Part shown: positions 53,380 through 64,000 of the stretch, in pieces | Layout of the letters: each line of letters starts with the position of its first letter | How positions within the stretch are numbered: the stretch's first letter is position 1 | Assembly (NCBI GenBank): GCA_026770025.1 | Contig: JAMXDE010000048.1 | Coordinates: 186,001 to 250,000, forward strand | Reading direction: 5' to 3' | Origin: Craspedostauros australis | Lineage: Eukaryota; Bacillariophyta; Bacillariophyceae; Mastogloiales; Achnanthaceae | DNA length: 64,000 nt | Position numbers and translations under genes: made by a program | The notes under the pieces: model-generated | Databases searched by the model: none | Told to the model about the DNA's origin: nothing | What the model saw: only the letters and a program-made list of their open reading frames with translations

Positions 53380-53937
53380 TGCGTATGCGATGAACGGATA
53401 GACCGAATGGAGCGAAATTCGAAAAAAGTAATTGATGTCACAGACATGGAGACGAATGCATGACGAGGAAGGGCTATGTGCATGGTACAACATCACACCG
53501 ATATGCTGTACGCTGCTCCGTTCCAACAGATCGACTCACCACCTCGGGCAATGCCAACAGGAACAATGAGATGCGCGCACAAGCAACACTTTTGGGTTTT
53601 ACACACTGGTGCCCGATCGACGAATCAACAACCACCATCACAATAGAAGAGTGCTCTACTTCCAGGAAGCATTCAACTAATGGTCAGCAACATTATAACG
53701 ACATCTATCGCGCACTTGCTCTGTGCGAGGATTCACCAGGATTGGGCGCGTCGGTGTCATGATGCTATGTACATAGCAAACCTGCTCTGCTCCACCGAGG
53801 CTCCTGAGTACAAATACTCAACTCGGCACGCATCGAGAGTACGAGCAGCTAATCGCAGTGTTGACGCGCATGCCATTGAGGCACTCCCACGCATTGCATG
53901 ACATACTCGACTCTGCTCTACATTAATTTACTTTAAT
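53380..53937. other. Convergent intergenic region, no gene seen
   Basis: Only short frames; contains the 3' ends of the flanking genes. Confidence 0.5.
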
Positions 53938-54894
53938 TTACTTCACACCGTACTTGCCCACCTTTTGCTTGTTGGCCCATTTGCAAAACTTCCGTATGCT
54001 GTCGTCGCTGAGCAAGGCCTCCATCGTGCTGTACTCCATCGCCAGCGTCATGTTGTCGTGCGTGCGATGGATCTGCGAATGGCAAGGTCGGCAGATATCG
54101 ATGGTGTGATGCTGCAGCATGGTCCTCAGCAACGATTTCTTGATGGATACGACGCCATTCCCCACATCCTCGTCTGCAGCATTGTCATTGTTGGACCGTC
54201 CGCGCTGCCGCCGTTTGCGCCGCCCGGGAGATTCCTGGCCATGTTGCTGCTGCTGCACCAGAATCCGTGCCCAATGTGCCAGACCGTCTCCCAAGATCTC
54301 CTCTTCCGCGCGCTGCCATTGCTGCTGCTCCCTCGCGGGCACGTCTTCGCCATCCTCCCTGCATCGGCATCCTTCCAAAACCTCGGCCGCACGCAGCAAT
54401 CGCGGCATGACGCGGGGCCAGGTCTGTCGCGGGATCAGGTGATGCCGCGTCAATCGGATATACCTTTCGCACATTTCGCATTCTCCGTCGTCCAGCAGCT
54501 CTCCATCATCGTCGCCCATATCATCGCCGTAGTTCTCGTCGTCGTTATCTTCGCCAATATCATCATGATCACCAGTGCCATCAGATTCATCTTCATCTGC
54601 ATCATCGTCATCATTCTCTGGCACTCCCATGACCGCCTTCAGCCTGATGACGAACCGCTCGCACTGCGGCAACGACAGATCGAGACAATCCTGCAACGCC
54701 TGCACAACCTCCTGCTCTGGAAATGTGTTGGCTTCCAACCACGTGAGCACTGGGTCCGTGGATTGCGGACCATCCTCTGCAATGATCTCTGCTATTCCGT
54801 TGGCCTCTTCCAAGGATTCGCAGTGGCCTTCCGACCGCAGCAGCTCCGCGAGAGCCTGGATGGGCAGAATGGCGTCGCTGTCATCGATTGCCAT
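53938..54894 (-). CDS. HNH-type zinc-binding protein (putative nuclease fold)
   Basis: 318 codons, ATG at 54892-54894. The N-terminal ~95 residues are helical with no known domain. A long acidic run (~95-135) follows. The HNH-like core is CEMCERYIRLTRHHLIPR (~139-156) and CRPCHSQIHRTHDN (~268-282). That is two CxxC pairs plus an HH, matching eukaryotic HNH proteins with the ending 'DN.TLA.EY.T...L'. The core is split by a ~110-residue charged insert with Gln runs and a basic RRKRRQRGR patch. HNH domains cut DNA in many systems; activity here is untested. The opposite strand is also open for 318 codons, but only this strand shows conserved motifs. Confidence 0.72.
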   Translation of the reverse strand: MAIDDSDAILPIQALAELLRSEGHCESLEEANGIAEIIAEDGPQSTDPVLTWLEANTFPEQEVVQALQDCLDLSLPQCERFVIRLKAVMGVPENDDDDADEDESDGTGDHDDIGEDNDDENYGDDMGDDDGELLDDGECEMCERYIRLTRHHLIPRQTWPRVMPRLLRAAEVLEGCRCREDGEDVPAREQQQWQRAEEEILGDGLAHWARILVQQQQHGQESPGRRKRRQRGRSNNDNAADEDVGNGVVSIKKSLLRTMLQHHTIDICRPCHSQIHRTHDNMTLAMEYSTMEALLSDDSIRKFCKWANKQKVGKYGVK

Positions 54895-55292
54895 GGCCAG
54901 TGGGTGCGTACTGAATTATAGCCGAATGGAGCTGCGCTTCCAGTGGCAGAGGATCAACTGATGCTCGCACACACTGGATGGTCAGAGTATGACTTCGTCG
55001 AGCACAGGTACTCTGTTGCCTTCCCTCTTCTTCCTCCTCCTCCTCCTCAACAACAACAACAACATTATCATCATACTCGTGCCCGTAGTCGTATGCTTCA
55101 CCATCGACATCATCCGTTGCAAGCGCGACGAGTGCGTTGATGATGATTGCGTTTCAGCTGACTCGAACTTCCAGACGTGGATTGAAAACTGTTCTTGAAA
55201 CGAGCCGATCGCGGACAATGGACGAAATACGAGCTCTGTGACCTTGGTGTCATCTTTTGTGCACGAGTCTGATCACGTGCAAACTTGCAGGA

Positions 55293-55958
55293 CTAAAAAG
55301 CACGAGGGTCGTGGCACGACTGGAATTCTTCATTCTTTCGGCATGCTACAACATCTACTGACAAAAACAGTCGTGACTCGTTTGCGCAATCGTACTGCAG
55401 AGAATGAGCGCTTTTGGATAGACCTGCACCTCCCTGTTGATTCCTCTGCACCATCGCATGGTAGGATAATGAGCGGTTTTGATAGGAGCCGCACCATCCT
55501 CGTATTGCGAAGAGTAGCAGACCGCGGTATCGTCCGAGCGTCTCTTGCTCATCAAGCGAACTGTTCCACTTTCTACTTTCTTCCGCCATCGGGGGTTGTT
55601 GACAATCCCGTGAACTTGCTCCACAGTACTCAAGTGCTTGTTTTTGCCTTCCTACCCCGTGTGATGTCAGGAGCACCATGGCCTGTTGCTCCTCCTGTTC
55701 CGTCGTGGTTGGGATGTCCTCGGCCACATTCCGAGCAACATCGGCGTCATTGCCCTGAAGATGCCTCAGTCCCAATTCGTGGGGCAAGGTCACTTTGGGA
55801 CACACATCCACACCCACAATCGCGAATGTGTTTTGCGTTGCTTGGCGTCGAATCTCTGTGGCCGCTGTGGCGGCATGGTATCTTGCTTCCAAATCGTTCC
55901 CATTTCTTACCACGACACGAAGTTGTGTTTTTTGGAGCGGCCAGATCAATCTTCCCAC
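55293..55958 (-). CDS. Hypothetical ORF, strand uncertain
   Basis: 221 codons on the minus strand, with a plausible soluble composition (LRVVVRNGNDLEARYHAATA, EDIPTTTEQEEQQAMVLLTS). A 284-codon plus-strand frame (55238-56092) overlaps it and looks less protein-like (many Trp, Pro, His). No domain is recognised in either, and there is no splice evidence. Confidence 0.2.
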   Translation of the reverse strand: MGRLIWPLQKTQLRVVVRNGNDLEARYHAATAATEIRRQATQNTFAIVGVDVCPKVTLPHELGLRHLQGNDADVARNVAEDIPTTTEQEEQQAMVLLTSHGVGRQKQALEYCGASSRDCQQPPMAEESRKWNSSLDEQETLGRYRGLLLFAIRGWCGSYQNRSLSYHAMVQRNQQGGAGLSKSAHSLQYDCANESRLFLSVDVVACRKNEEFQSCHDPRAF

Positions 55959-56099
55959 CTTGGGCTGGACTAATCGGAGCTCAGGGCCACCCTGATCAAA
56001 TTCTCATTTTGGAGGGTGCCGCCCTCGGTCCTTGGTGCAAGTATGCGTACTTCGGGCATTCTTCCACAGACGCCCGAAACATGAATGTGTGAGATATTA

Positions 56100-56163
56100 A
56101 CATACCATACCGTACCATACCATGTTATACCTTGCCATGCCACACCACACCACACCACACCAT
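56100..56163. repeat. Pentanucleotide repeats (TACCA / CACAC-type)
   Basis: About twelve imperfect 5-bp units, changing from ATACC to ACACC. Confidence 0.8.
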
Positions 56164-56400
56164 TTCATACCAGTGGGTGCTGGTCTCAATGCATCTCGTG
56201 ATTGCAAGCATGGTGGATAGTAGTGGGCGCATCACCTTCATGCTGCGGTGGCACGCAGTTCGCTTGTTCCACGCGGAATGAACGGCGATACCCGTTGTAG
56301 CAACGCGGTGGTTTGTGGACGCTGACTTGTCCCTGTGCCATTCTACTCGCAGAGAGGCGGATCACCAGTGCTTGGTCTTTGAATTGGCACAGAACGGCCA

Positions 56401-58422
56401 TCAACCGGGACCTTTCTTCGGTTTCGCTTTGCTCTTGGCCTGACTTGGTTCGTTTACCCCGTCGCTTCGACTCGCTGCCGCAGCATCATCTGTATTTGTG
56501 TTGGAGGCGAGTTCTTGAGGAGGAGGAGGAGGCAGCGCTGCTGCTGCCGCAGCCGTGGGAATTGGTCCCGCTTGGGTATTCGGCAACGTGGAGGACAATG
56601 TCGGCGTTGTCATGGACAGAAGCATAGCCAAAGCAGCCCCAGGCAAACTTTGTACCTGACTCTGCAGACTTTGTTGCCGCGCGTGCTGAACTTGACGGGC
56701 CAAATGCTGTTGCTCTGAACGGGCGAGCTCGAGCAAGAGGGTTTGGTTCCGTTCCTGGGCTTGGCGTTCCTCGTGCTGCCGCCGCCTCAATTGTTCATGC
56801 TGCTGCTGCTGTTGTTGTTGTTGTAGCTGCTGTTTCTGCCATTCCATCAATTGCGATGCGATGAGGTCAGATAAAAGCTGGCGATTTATGCCTTCTTGGT
56901 CAGGCGTACTCGCACTCGCACTATTAGTTACGCGTTGTTGGTCTTGGTCCTGCTGTTGGTGTCGAGCAAGACCATGATGGGCGCTCTGCGCTGGGGAGAG
57001 GCCTGAGTGACGCGACAGCAACTCTTCAACCAATCTAGTTTCGTTATCAGCAGTCGAAGCATCCCCACGCAACTGGGCCAGTGCAAGCGTATGCTGATCC
57101 GCAGATGATGCTACCGGTGGCAGTGGAGGAGCAGATGACGTGGATCTCAGAATTGAATCAATGAGCACCGACGAAGAACCAAGAGCGTTGGCCGTGACCA
57201 TCGATGCTTGATGGAGGCCCGGGGATGCCGCAGATGATGCAACCGCGGTTGGGGCCAGAAGCGAAGCCAATTGGGCTGATAAGGGAAGAGACGATGCCAG
57301 CGAGGGGGATCGCGCGTTGGGCAGCATTCGTGTGCTTGGCATTGCCAGCAAAGTTCCTGGAGGCTCTTGAAGGGCAGTGACTGGGCGGGGTTGCGCGCGC
57401 AATACGTTCAGTTGTGCCTCCCTGACTCGTTCCCTGATATCCTCCAGTGTCATCGTCGTCGTCGTCGTCGCCGTCATCGTATTTGTTGTTGACGGAGGAA
57501 GTCGAGGATTACTTGGATGGTCCATATTTCGGTTTGGTCTCCTTACGACATCGCCAGTGATTGTGCTCAAGGCATCGCCTCCTCCGCCCAAAGATTCCCT
57601 TGCCAGTCGCATCGACGATGCGCTTGTTGCAGCTATCAGAGCCGCAGCAATCGATGCTGGCAAGGTGGTCGGTGTTTGCGCTGCTGCTTGGGACTGGGAC
57701 TGTCCTTGTGATGCTACAACAGGAACGGATGAAGAAAGAACGCTGCGTTCATCTCCAGGAGAATTTCGTTGTCGGAGAACTTCAGTAATTGATGCGAGTG
57801 ACGCCGTTGACATGCTCTGCGTCCCCTCTCTACCAATGGTGAGTGGATCCGCAGTCATCTGCGTACCGCTGGCGTGCAGATGAGATGATTGAGGTGTTTG
57901 TGGCATCTGCAACGATTGCAGTGCATTCAGCGCTCCACCCGCAGGCTGTGAATGCGTTTGCGCCTGCGCTGGCATTTGTAACTGTTCATTTTGCAATGGC
58001 TGGTATGATCGTGACGTTTGCAGCACCTGCAATGACTGCAATGCGGACAGCCGGGGGTGCAGGTCTACATCCTTCCTTGGGCGATTGCGAAATGCATGGC
58101 TGATCTTATCGCGAGCCACCTCATCAGACACCACCTCCCATAGATCAAATGCACCCTCCACGTCTACCCGACGCAGAAAGCGGGCACCGCCTTCGCCCAA
58201 AATTGTTGAAATCACAAGCTTCGCAAGGACGGGCTTGTCGGCCCGAGAGGCGTTGCTGTACTCGTCACGATACTGGTTGATGATTCGGTGCATTCGGAGG
58301 TTGCCTGGATGATCCTGGTAGGGTTTCCCCTTGCCAAGCAGGATATCAAGTGGCCGTATCTCGCGCGTATTCAACTGTTGGCGGCGGACAGCAGCCCTCG
58401 CAGGTCTCTTCGCACGGCGCAA
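56401..58422 (-). CDS. DUF6824 domain protein, probable regulator; 5' exon not located
   Basis: The frame gives ~673 codons down to TGA at 56401. At about residues 24-100 it has the diatom DUF6824 pattern: ILLGKGKPYQDHPGN, then INQYRDEYSNASRADKP, then GGARFLRRV, then SHAFRNRPRKD. This domain is widespread in diatoms and thought to act in gene regulation. The remainder is Gln/Ala/Ser/Leu-rich and disordered, with repeated LQSLQ units (~110-165) and a poly-Gln run (~530). There is no in-frame ATG before the domain. A pyrimidine tract ending near 58412 could be an acceptor, so a short upstream exon probably supplies the start. Confidence 0.75.
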   Translation of the reverse strand: MRRAKRPARAAVRRQQLNTREIRPLDILLGKGKPYQDHPGNLRMHRIINQYRDEYSNASRADKPVLAKLVISTILGEGGARFLRRVDVEGAFDLWEVVSDEVARDKISHAFRNRPRKDVDLHPRLSALQSLQVLQTSRSYQPLQNEQLQMPAQAQTHSQPAGGALNALQSLQMPQTPQSSHLHASGTQMTADPLTIGREGTQSMSTASLASITEVLRQRNSPGDERSVLSSSVPVVASQGQSQSQAAAQTPTTLPASIAAALIAATSASSMRLARESLGGGGDALSTITGDVVRRPNRNMDHPSNPRLPPSTTNTMTATTTTTMTLEDIRERVREAQLNVLRAQPRPVTALQEPPGTLLAMPSTRMLPNARSPSLASSLPLSAQLASLLAPTAVASSAASPGLHQASMVTANALGSSSVLIDSILRSTSSAPPLPPVASSADQHTLALAQLRGDASTADNETRLVEELLSRHSGLSPAQSAHHGLARHQQQDQDQQRVTNSASASTPDQEGINRQLLSDLIASQLMEWQKQQLQQQQQQQQHEQLRRRQHEERQAQERNQTLLLELARSEQQHLARQVQHARQQSLQSQVQSLPGAALAMLLSMTTPTLSSTLPNTQAGPIPTAAAAAALPPPPPQELASNTNTDDAAAASRSDGVNEPSQAKSKAKPKKGPG

Positions 58423-61400
58423 GGAAAAAACAGCACATGTTGTAGATGCCGGGTCATGTCCAGAATCCGTAGATACACAAGGAAGGCAAGGGGAGGGTCA
58501 ACGCACATGCATGCGAGCGCGATCAAGGAAGAATAGCAGAGGATCGTGAGCGCACAAAAGCATGATGTACTACGAGCACCTACTCGTGGGTATCAAGTAC
58601 GACCATGAGAATGCCACTGCACGGATGACGGTGATAGCGCCGATGATAGCGACAGACCAACAGCAATCATGCGGTATTGAATTGACGCGGTATGCACACG
58701 GGTGAACCCTGATGTGGATCGCGATTCATGGCTTCACCGACAGGCAAGCAGGCAGGGCCAGGAACGGCAGTGATAGTGCACCAAACGATAATCCACGGCA
58801 GAATAGACTTCACAGGCATGCTATGAGCATGATACGAAGCTGACAGTGTTGCTTACCTCGCCCCGTCCATCACTGGGGCCGCCACCACCGTCTCCAGTCA
58901 CACCAGCGCCGCCATGGCGTACCCCCTGCTCTTCGTCCGACCTTCTTGCAGCGAAGCCCCGACCCTGATCCATCCCAATGGATCACCGAAAGTGTGTATC
59001 GCAGCGAGGTGTACTGTTGGCGTTTTGCAGCACACTGCGTCGCGCTTCGCTGCACCTGACTGCACCCCCTATTGTGCCAGTTTGATTCAATATGAACCGC
59101 AATGACGTGGTACCCCCAATGTCCCTGCTCTGCCTTTTCTCTTTCGTGTGCATGTACTATTTGAAGGATACCTGGTCGAAGCTTTACACCACTATACTCG
59201 TATCGTGGTGCTATACTCTGCTAGTACAACACGATGCGATCGTGCAGACAGCAGCCTCAGTGCCCGCAGCAGGGCCGAAAGTCACGATGGTGATGGAGAG
59301 AATCAGATGCTCCTCTACTCGTGGAAGACCTCGATATCCGCAAGCCTCGGACGCTGCAACCGCAGAGATCGCCCTTGCTCCGATCGAGGGTACGAGTAAG
59401 ATGAGTATCTGCCCCAACGCTGGGGCGATGAACCACGGAGGCCAAGCTTATCTTCAGCGCTCGTTCGTTGGTCAGCCAACCACCCGCAGATCATGGAGGT
59501 TGGTGGTGAGTGAACTGGGACTCGAAAATGGTCGAAGATGAAGCTGATCTTGTTTGTGGGCATTCAACATGCACCGTGTACAACCACGTGCAGCCGCGAC
59601 CAGCCAAGACGCCACCGACCCTTACTCGTATTTGTAATGGCGGAACACCGATCGGAGACTGTGAGGCCCGTGTGATGAAGCTGTGCCGGAATGGCTCGGG
59701 CAGGAAGGATGGCGATAAATCAGCTATTTTCCGCTTCAGGTTCAAATGCAGATGCGAAGAGAACACGAGAGCGGCAACCGGCGATGGACGAGCTTCCAGC
59801 TTAGTCGCCGTCGTGCTCGATCGCCTGTTGCTGTCGCGGGCTGGTTGATTTGCCTGATTCCGCGTGGCTGGTCTGCAATGGAAGAGAGCGATCGTCCGTC
59901 AATACTCGTACAGTCGTCGTATAGAATGCTGCCCTTGCCATCGATAGTCGTGCAATACTTCTACAATCCTAGATGCATGAATGGCACAGTACCAACTGGG
60001 ATACGAGGGATTGTCGCGGCGCTCCTGGCTTGCCAGATCTAGAGCACTTGCTTGTGCTGATTGATTTCACTCTTGTTGATTTGTTGTAATTGTTGCTGGT
60101 GTTTTGTGTGTATGGCAACTTCGTGTTGCTTCTGCGCGCGATGTGGTTCGTTTCGCAACACTGTGCGCGCTGGTCTTGGCGTTGATGTTTGTCAGTAGTT
60201 CTTGTTCGGCGCGCTTCGAGAACTTTGGTGTGAGAGCGTGGGAGTGAAAGCGTGCGAGTGAGAGAAATGGCCCAAGGAATCCAGTAATCGCAACCAATTG
60301 CTGCCAAAGGCAGAGGCAATCTGCTCTTGTTGCGTGGTGCGTGGTGTGTGATGTGTGGTGATCGGCACACCAATGCCGCCCAGTATGGTGCCAACCACTT
60401 CCTTTTTGAAACAAGGTAGCTGCTGGCTGATCTTTCGTGTGTTCATGTGTGGGTGTGTACATGCGTGCGTGCGAAGGTGGTGTGTGTTTGAGTGTTTTGT
60501 GCAGTGGCTTGGTGTGGTGCCGTTAATGTTCACGGTGGAATCGCTGGTTGGTCTCTCCCTCTGTCTGCATTTAACGCGAATTGTGGTTGTCCTGCTACGC
60601 GTTGTCGTGTTGGCGCTTGTAGGGTTCAGCCGCACGCAGATTTGTTTGGACCCTGCCTGGGATGTTTCCTGCTTCACGAGTATGCATGGTAATAGGGGTA
60701 ATTTGGGCAGGAGATGGAAGTAGCAAAAGTTCTTCTGCTCCTACGCATAGTATGGTATTTACACGAACTACTCGTACTTCTCTCTCCCCTCTCTCCAGAG
60801 AGTAGTATGTGCGACATGCAACAGTGCGAAGTGGTGTCAGCTATTTGCCGTTCGCAACAAACAAGAACATTCTGTCTTGAGATTTGCTCGTGCGTCAACC
60901 CAACTTCGGCAGTCCACACCTTCGTCATCGCGGGTCCATCTCTAGATCAGACGCTTCTGTCGAAGGCCGAGGATTGCAAAGCAGCTGAAGTATTTCAAGA
61001 TAGTATATGATATAATATAATATTGTGTAATGCAATATTATTCTGTTGCACATTCTAGCAGAGCAGAGGAGCTTACTCTCGATCATGGTGTCATACGAGT
61101 AGAGTCATTGTGTTCAATGGTAACGATTAGCAACGAAAGAGGACGGGGCGGGGAATGCCGCGTGCATGCTGGATCATCGTTTACAAGACATGACCCATGG
61201 TTGACGTTGCTGCCATACATATACTAGAATGTAATGCAATGCAATGCAATGTAATAGGTAAGTACTGGCACTCGTGCTCGTTTGACAGAAATGAAGGTGG
61301 ATACGGACAGAATCATATCATATTTCTCTCTCTCTCTAGCTGGCTCGTAAAGTATCATAGTGGAGTAGAGTAGGCTAGAGTACTCTCAATCAATCCCGGT

Positions 61401-64000
61401 CAGTGGCCCTCCTTGGGATCTTGACACGAGCAACCAACAGCAGGTGAATGGGAGCAAAATATCGCATCGCGGGTAGAGCAGTGCTGCGAAGGATACAACC
61501 AAGTACGGGTCCTCGTACGTACGAGGATGGTACCGGGACGTGGCCACCGCACCTGCGTGCCACACATGCACAACACCACACATTACCATCAACGACGGAA
61601 CGAAGACGAGCACCTAAATTTCACGAGCAGGGGATGTTGTGGAAACGCACGGTACGTGTGCGAGTACGAGTACGACCCACGAGTACGGAGGTGATGCCAT
61701 GCAACATGATGAGGAGGATTGAGCGGTGGATGACTTCAAATCCAAACACCCACCATCTCTCATCGAGTATTGTGGCTCCCTTGATGCCTGCTTCAACCTG
61801 ATCTTAAGGTGGGGAGAGTGTGCTTCAGGTCCGTCGCCTGTCGTCGCTGTTTGGTATCGGTACCAACCTCAATAGAAGTATCCGCACCGTACTCTTATAT
61901 TGTTCTGCGGGCACGTTGGCGAGAAGGCTTGATTGAATTCACTTTAACAAAAGCGCCACGATGAACATTCGGATGAAGCTCGCGCGACATCGCAGCTGAT
62001 TCTCCATGTAGAGGCGAAATTGTGTCCCATGAAACAAATGTGCCCCCTCATAAGTCGTTGACGCACATTCTTTGCTTCATCAAGGCGCTCTGGTGCTCTT
62101 AATGTCGTATCACTGACTCCATGCTTCGAACATCTGGAGGGCACCACATCGGCCAAGTGCGTGATTGTGTCTGTTTGCACACCAAGACATCACCATCTTT
62201 GAGCTGTTAAGTCAGGCTCGCACTTTCGTGGATCAGATCACACAATGGCCAATCACAATCCGCAGTCTGTCGACGAGTTTGCACCACGTCAACACAAAAT
62301 AATTTAGATCCGGATGTGAAGCACCCAAAATGCCAGAACCAAGACGCTTCGGACATGAACTTCTGGGTCCCACCACCACCTTCACGATTTGGGCTTGGGC
62401 AGAGTGTCGCACACGAATACTCTACGAGTAACTCGTTCATGCGCACTGAGCAAACGGCGGAAGAGAGAAAACAGAAGGCGAACAGCCTCGAGGACAAGAA
62501 TGGCCGCGCTGCGAATCTGCGATGCCATCGCAACTTGGATCCGCACCCATGTCCATGGCTTCACTCTCTCACTCCTGCAAGTACGAGCCATTCTGCTCTG
62601 CTCCACGTTACACTGTTCTGTTCTAAACCTCATCAGCTACCGCCTGCACGTGAAAGCACGGTAGCTCGTACAGTGGAGTATCAGTACATTGTACTGCGTG
62701 TGAGGATATCTCCATCTGAATGTGGGTCTGAAGTTGGGTCTCCGATCGCCCAAGCGCCCCGCTGAGCGAAAGAGAGAGAGAGACGACGACGACGAAGACG
62801 ATGACGGAAACAGTCGTATTCAAAATGTCTTCACATCCACCATGGCATCTTGACATCTTGACATCTCGAACACCTTCACGCCGGGTCATCAGCGGTGGTG
62901 CTTTGCACGATTGGAGTCAGCAGCTACGCTCCTTTCGTGTTCAATGAACATCCTTGGTACGACCAATGTCATCATCCATGGACGATGAGCACATCCAGCT
63001 CGCTCGTTCCAAACATCTCACCCGGCCATCGGCATGCGTGTCACGCTTGGCATGATCGACGAAGAACTCAACCATGAATTCAGCCATGAACCCAACCTCT
63101 CGCACAGCCAACACACGACTCCGATCTCTTCATCTGTCTTCCTCTTACCCTTCCCGTCCAGCCAATGATGTGATACTGACCCATTGACAATTGGAGTTTG
63201 GAGGTCAGCATGTGAGCCGGACCTTGTTCCATGGCTCCACAACGTGGCGGCTCACCGATCGTATCTGGACAATGAAACGGATGCATTCTGGAGCATCAGC
63301 CAGGTGGTTACGAGGACTGCGAGCTATTACATAGTAGATGAATATGCCAGATTGTTCATGTATGTGGAGGCGGGAAGGCTGAGATCAAGACGATCAACAT
63401 GCATCACGTAAGCAACGCAATTGCATGGCTAGTACCATCAGCAGATGACCAGCTGGTGAGAAATGCTGGGAAGTTGGAGGGCCCAGCAATTGCACCTGTC
63501 CAGCAATACAATGCAAGGTGATCTCGTGCAAACACTGGGGCAGGGGCAACCAACGAAAACTGCATCGGGAATGCACATACTGGCACATACCAAGCTATCT
63601 GATCACTGGCTGAGAAAAGAGACTCATTATGAAGCATGCAGCCAGGCCATTAAACAGTCATGCGGCCATACAGCTGGTCAAATGAGAAGAGACAGTTGTC
63701 TTTCCATAATGAGACACGGGTCGGCATCATGCAAACATGCGATGTCATGCACGTATTCTGCCGGTAGGTGCCCCCATTAACAGCAGCAACAGCAGGTAAG
63801 TGTATCGTAGGCAATCTTGCCTTGGTGGACCTAGCGGTCAGCTGTCCACAAGTATCTGCGATGCGGATGATTGACGCATAGGCAGGGTGACTTGGTTGGC
63901 TCGTACTCTATCCCACACTCATTCTACTCACTCACGTCTATTCCTCTTCTATCTACGAATTGATGCCATCAGGAGAGCTACGCGGCTGTTTGCAGCGAAC
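58423..64000. other. 5.6 kb without a supportable gene
   Basis: Many short frames on both strands, none with a domain or splice support. The best is a Cys-containing plus-strand frame at 59510-59848 (CGHSTCTVYNHV, ICNGGTPIGDCE), too weak to call. Microsatellites: (ATGCA)n at 61229-61257, (CT)n near 61325-61340, and (GA)n/(CGA)n at 62770-62800. The 5' exon of the DUF6824 gene is likely near 58.45-58.9 kb. Confidence 0.45.

Larger units (their letters stand above)
54895..56400. other. Interval with an undecided ORF pair and pentamer repeats
   Basis: The region between the HNH gene and the DUF6824 gene. (CTC)n/(AAC)n repeats lie at ~55033-55062. The only long frames are the overlapping pair near 55.2-56.1 kb. 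Confidence 0.4.

Noticed and set aside
53965-54921. 318-codon plus-strand frame opposite the HNH protein
   Set aside because: Its composition is that of an antisense frame, and all recognisable motifs are on the minus strand.
59092-60723. Several 90-160 codon frames on both strands
   Set aside because: Mutually overlapping, low-information translations with no conserved segment.

Overview
The window looks like nuclear DNA from a diatom or a close ochrophyte relative. Several proteins are typical of that group: a DUF6824 regulator, a small 'LGDNP' protein, and a DUF1415 protein whose N-terminus resembles a diatom plastid-targeting leader. There are GT-AG introns, long Gln/Asn/Ser-rich disordered regions and many microsatellites. 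I saw no tRNA, rRNA, CRISPR array or bacterial operon.

Layout. Positions 1-2559 (minus) hold most of a J-domain protein that runs off the left edge. Positions 2.6-7.85 kb are mostly gene-poor, with one unresolved spliced minus-strand gene (4.7-6.08 kb) containing a 100-bp (GTT)n tract. Positions 7.85-33.4 kb form a mobile-element and duplication region. A ~7.5-kb unit is present twice in direct orientation (copy A 7853-21378, copy B 25932-33415). Each copy carries a dead mariner transposase and unidentified ORFs, two of which share an IPDLxDxP motif. Copy A is split by a 6.0-kb PIF/Harbinger-like transposon (11980-17981) that is absent from copy B, so the empty site can be read directly. The transposon has a spliced DDE transposase (plus strand) and a spliced partner gene (minus strand), both with an in-frame stop, and repeat arrays between them. 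A homologue of the partner protein lies alone between the two unit copies (21612-23882). A 1.1-kb TA-flanked inverted-repeat element follows copy B.

Positions 36.3-58.4 kb are ordinary gene space. In order they hold a DUF1415 protein, the LGDNP protein, a 1076-residue kelch protein, a 667-residue helical protein, a membrane-anchored alpha/beta-hydrolase-like protein, mitochondrial ribosomal protein mS35, a BAR-like endocytic adaptor with DPF and NPF motifs, an HNH-type protein and the DUF6824 protein. Positions 58.4-64 kb show no gene I can support.

The most unusual content is the transposon and its partner-protein family. A predicted helical DNA-binding N-terminus is joined to a beta-rich core, seen here in two diverged copies, each with a short-repeat cluster upstream. 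All family assignments are by eye from motifs; no database search was run.
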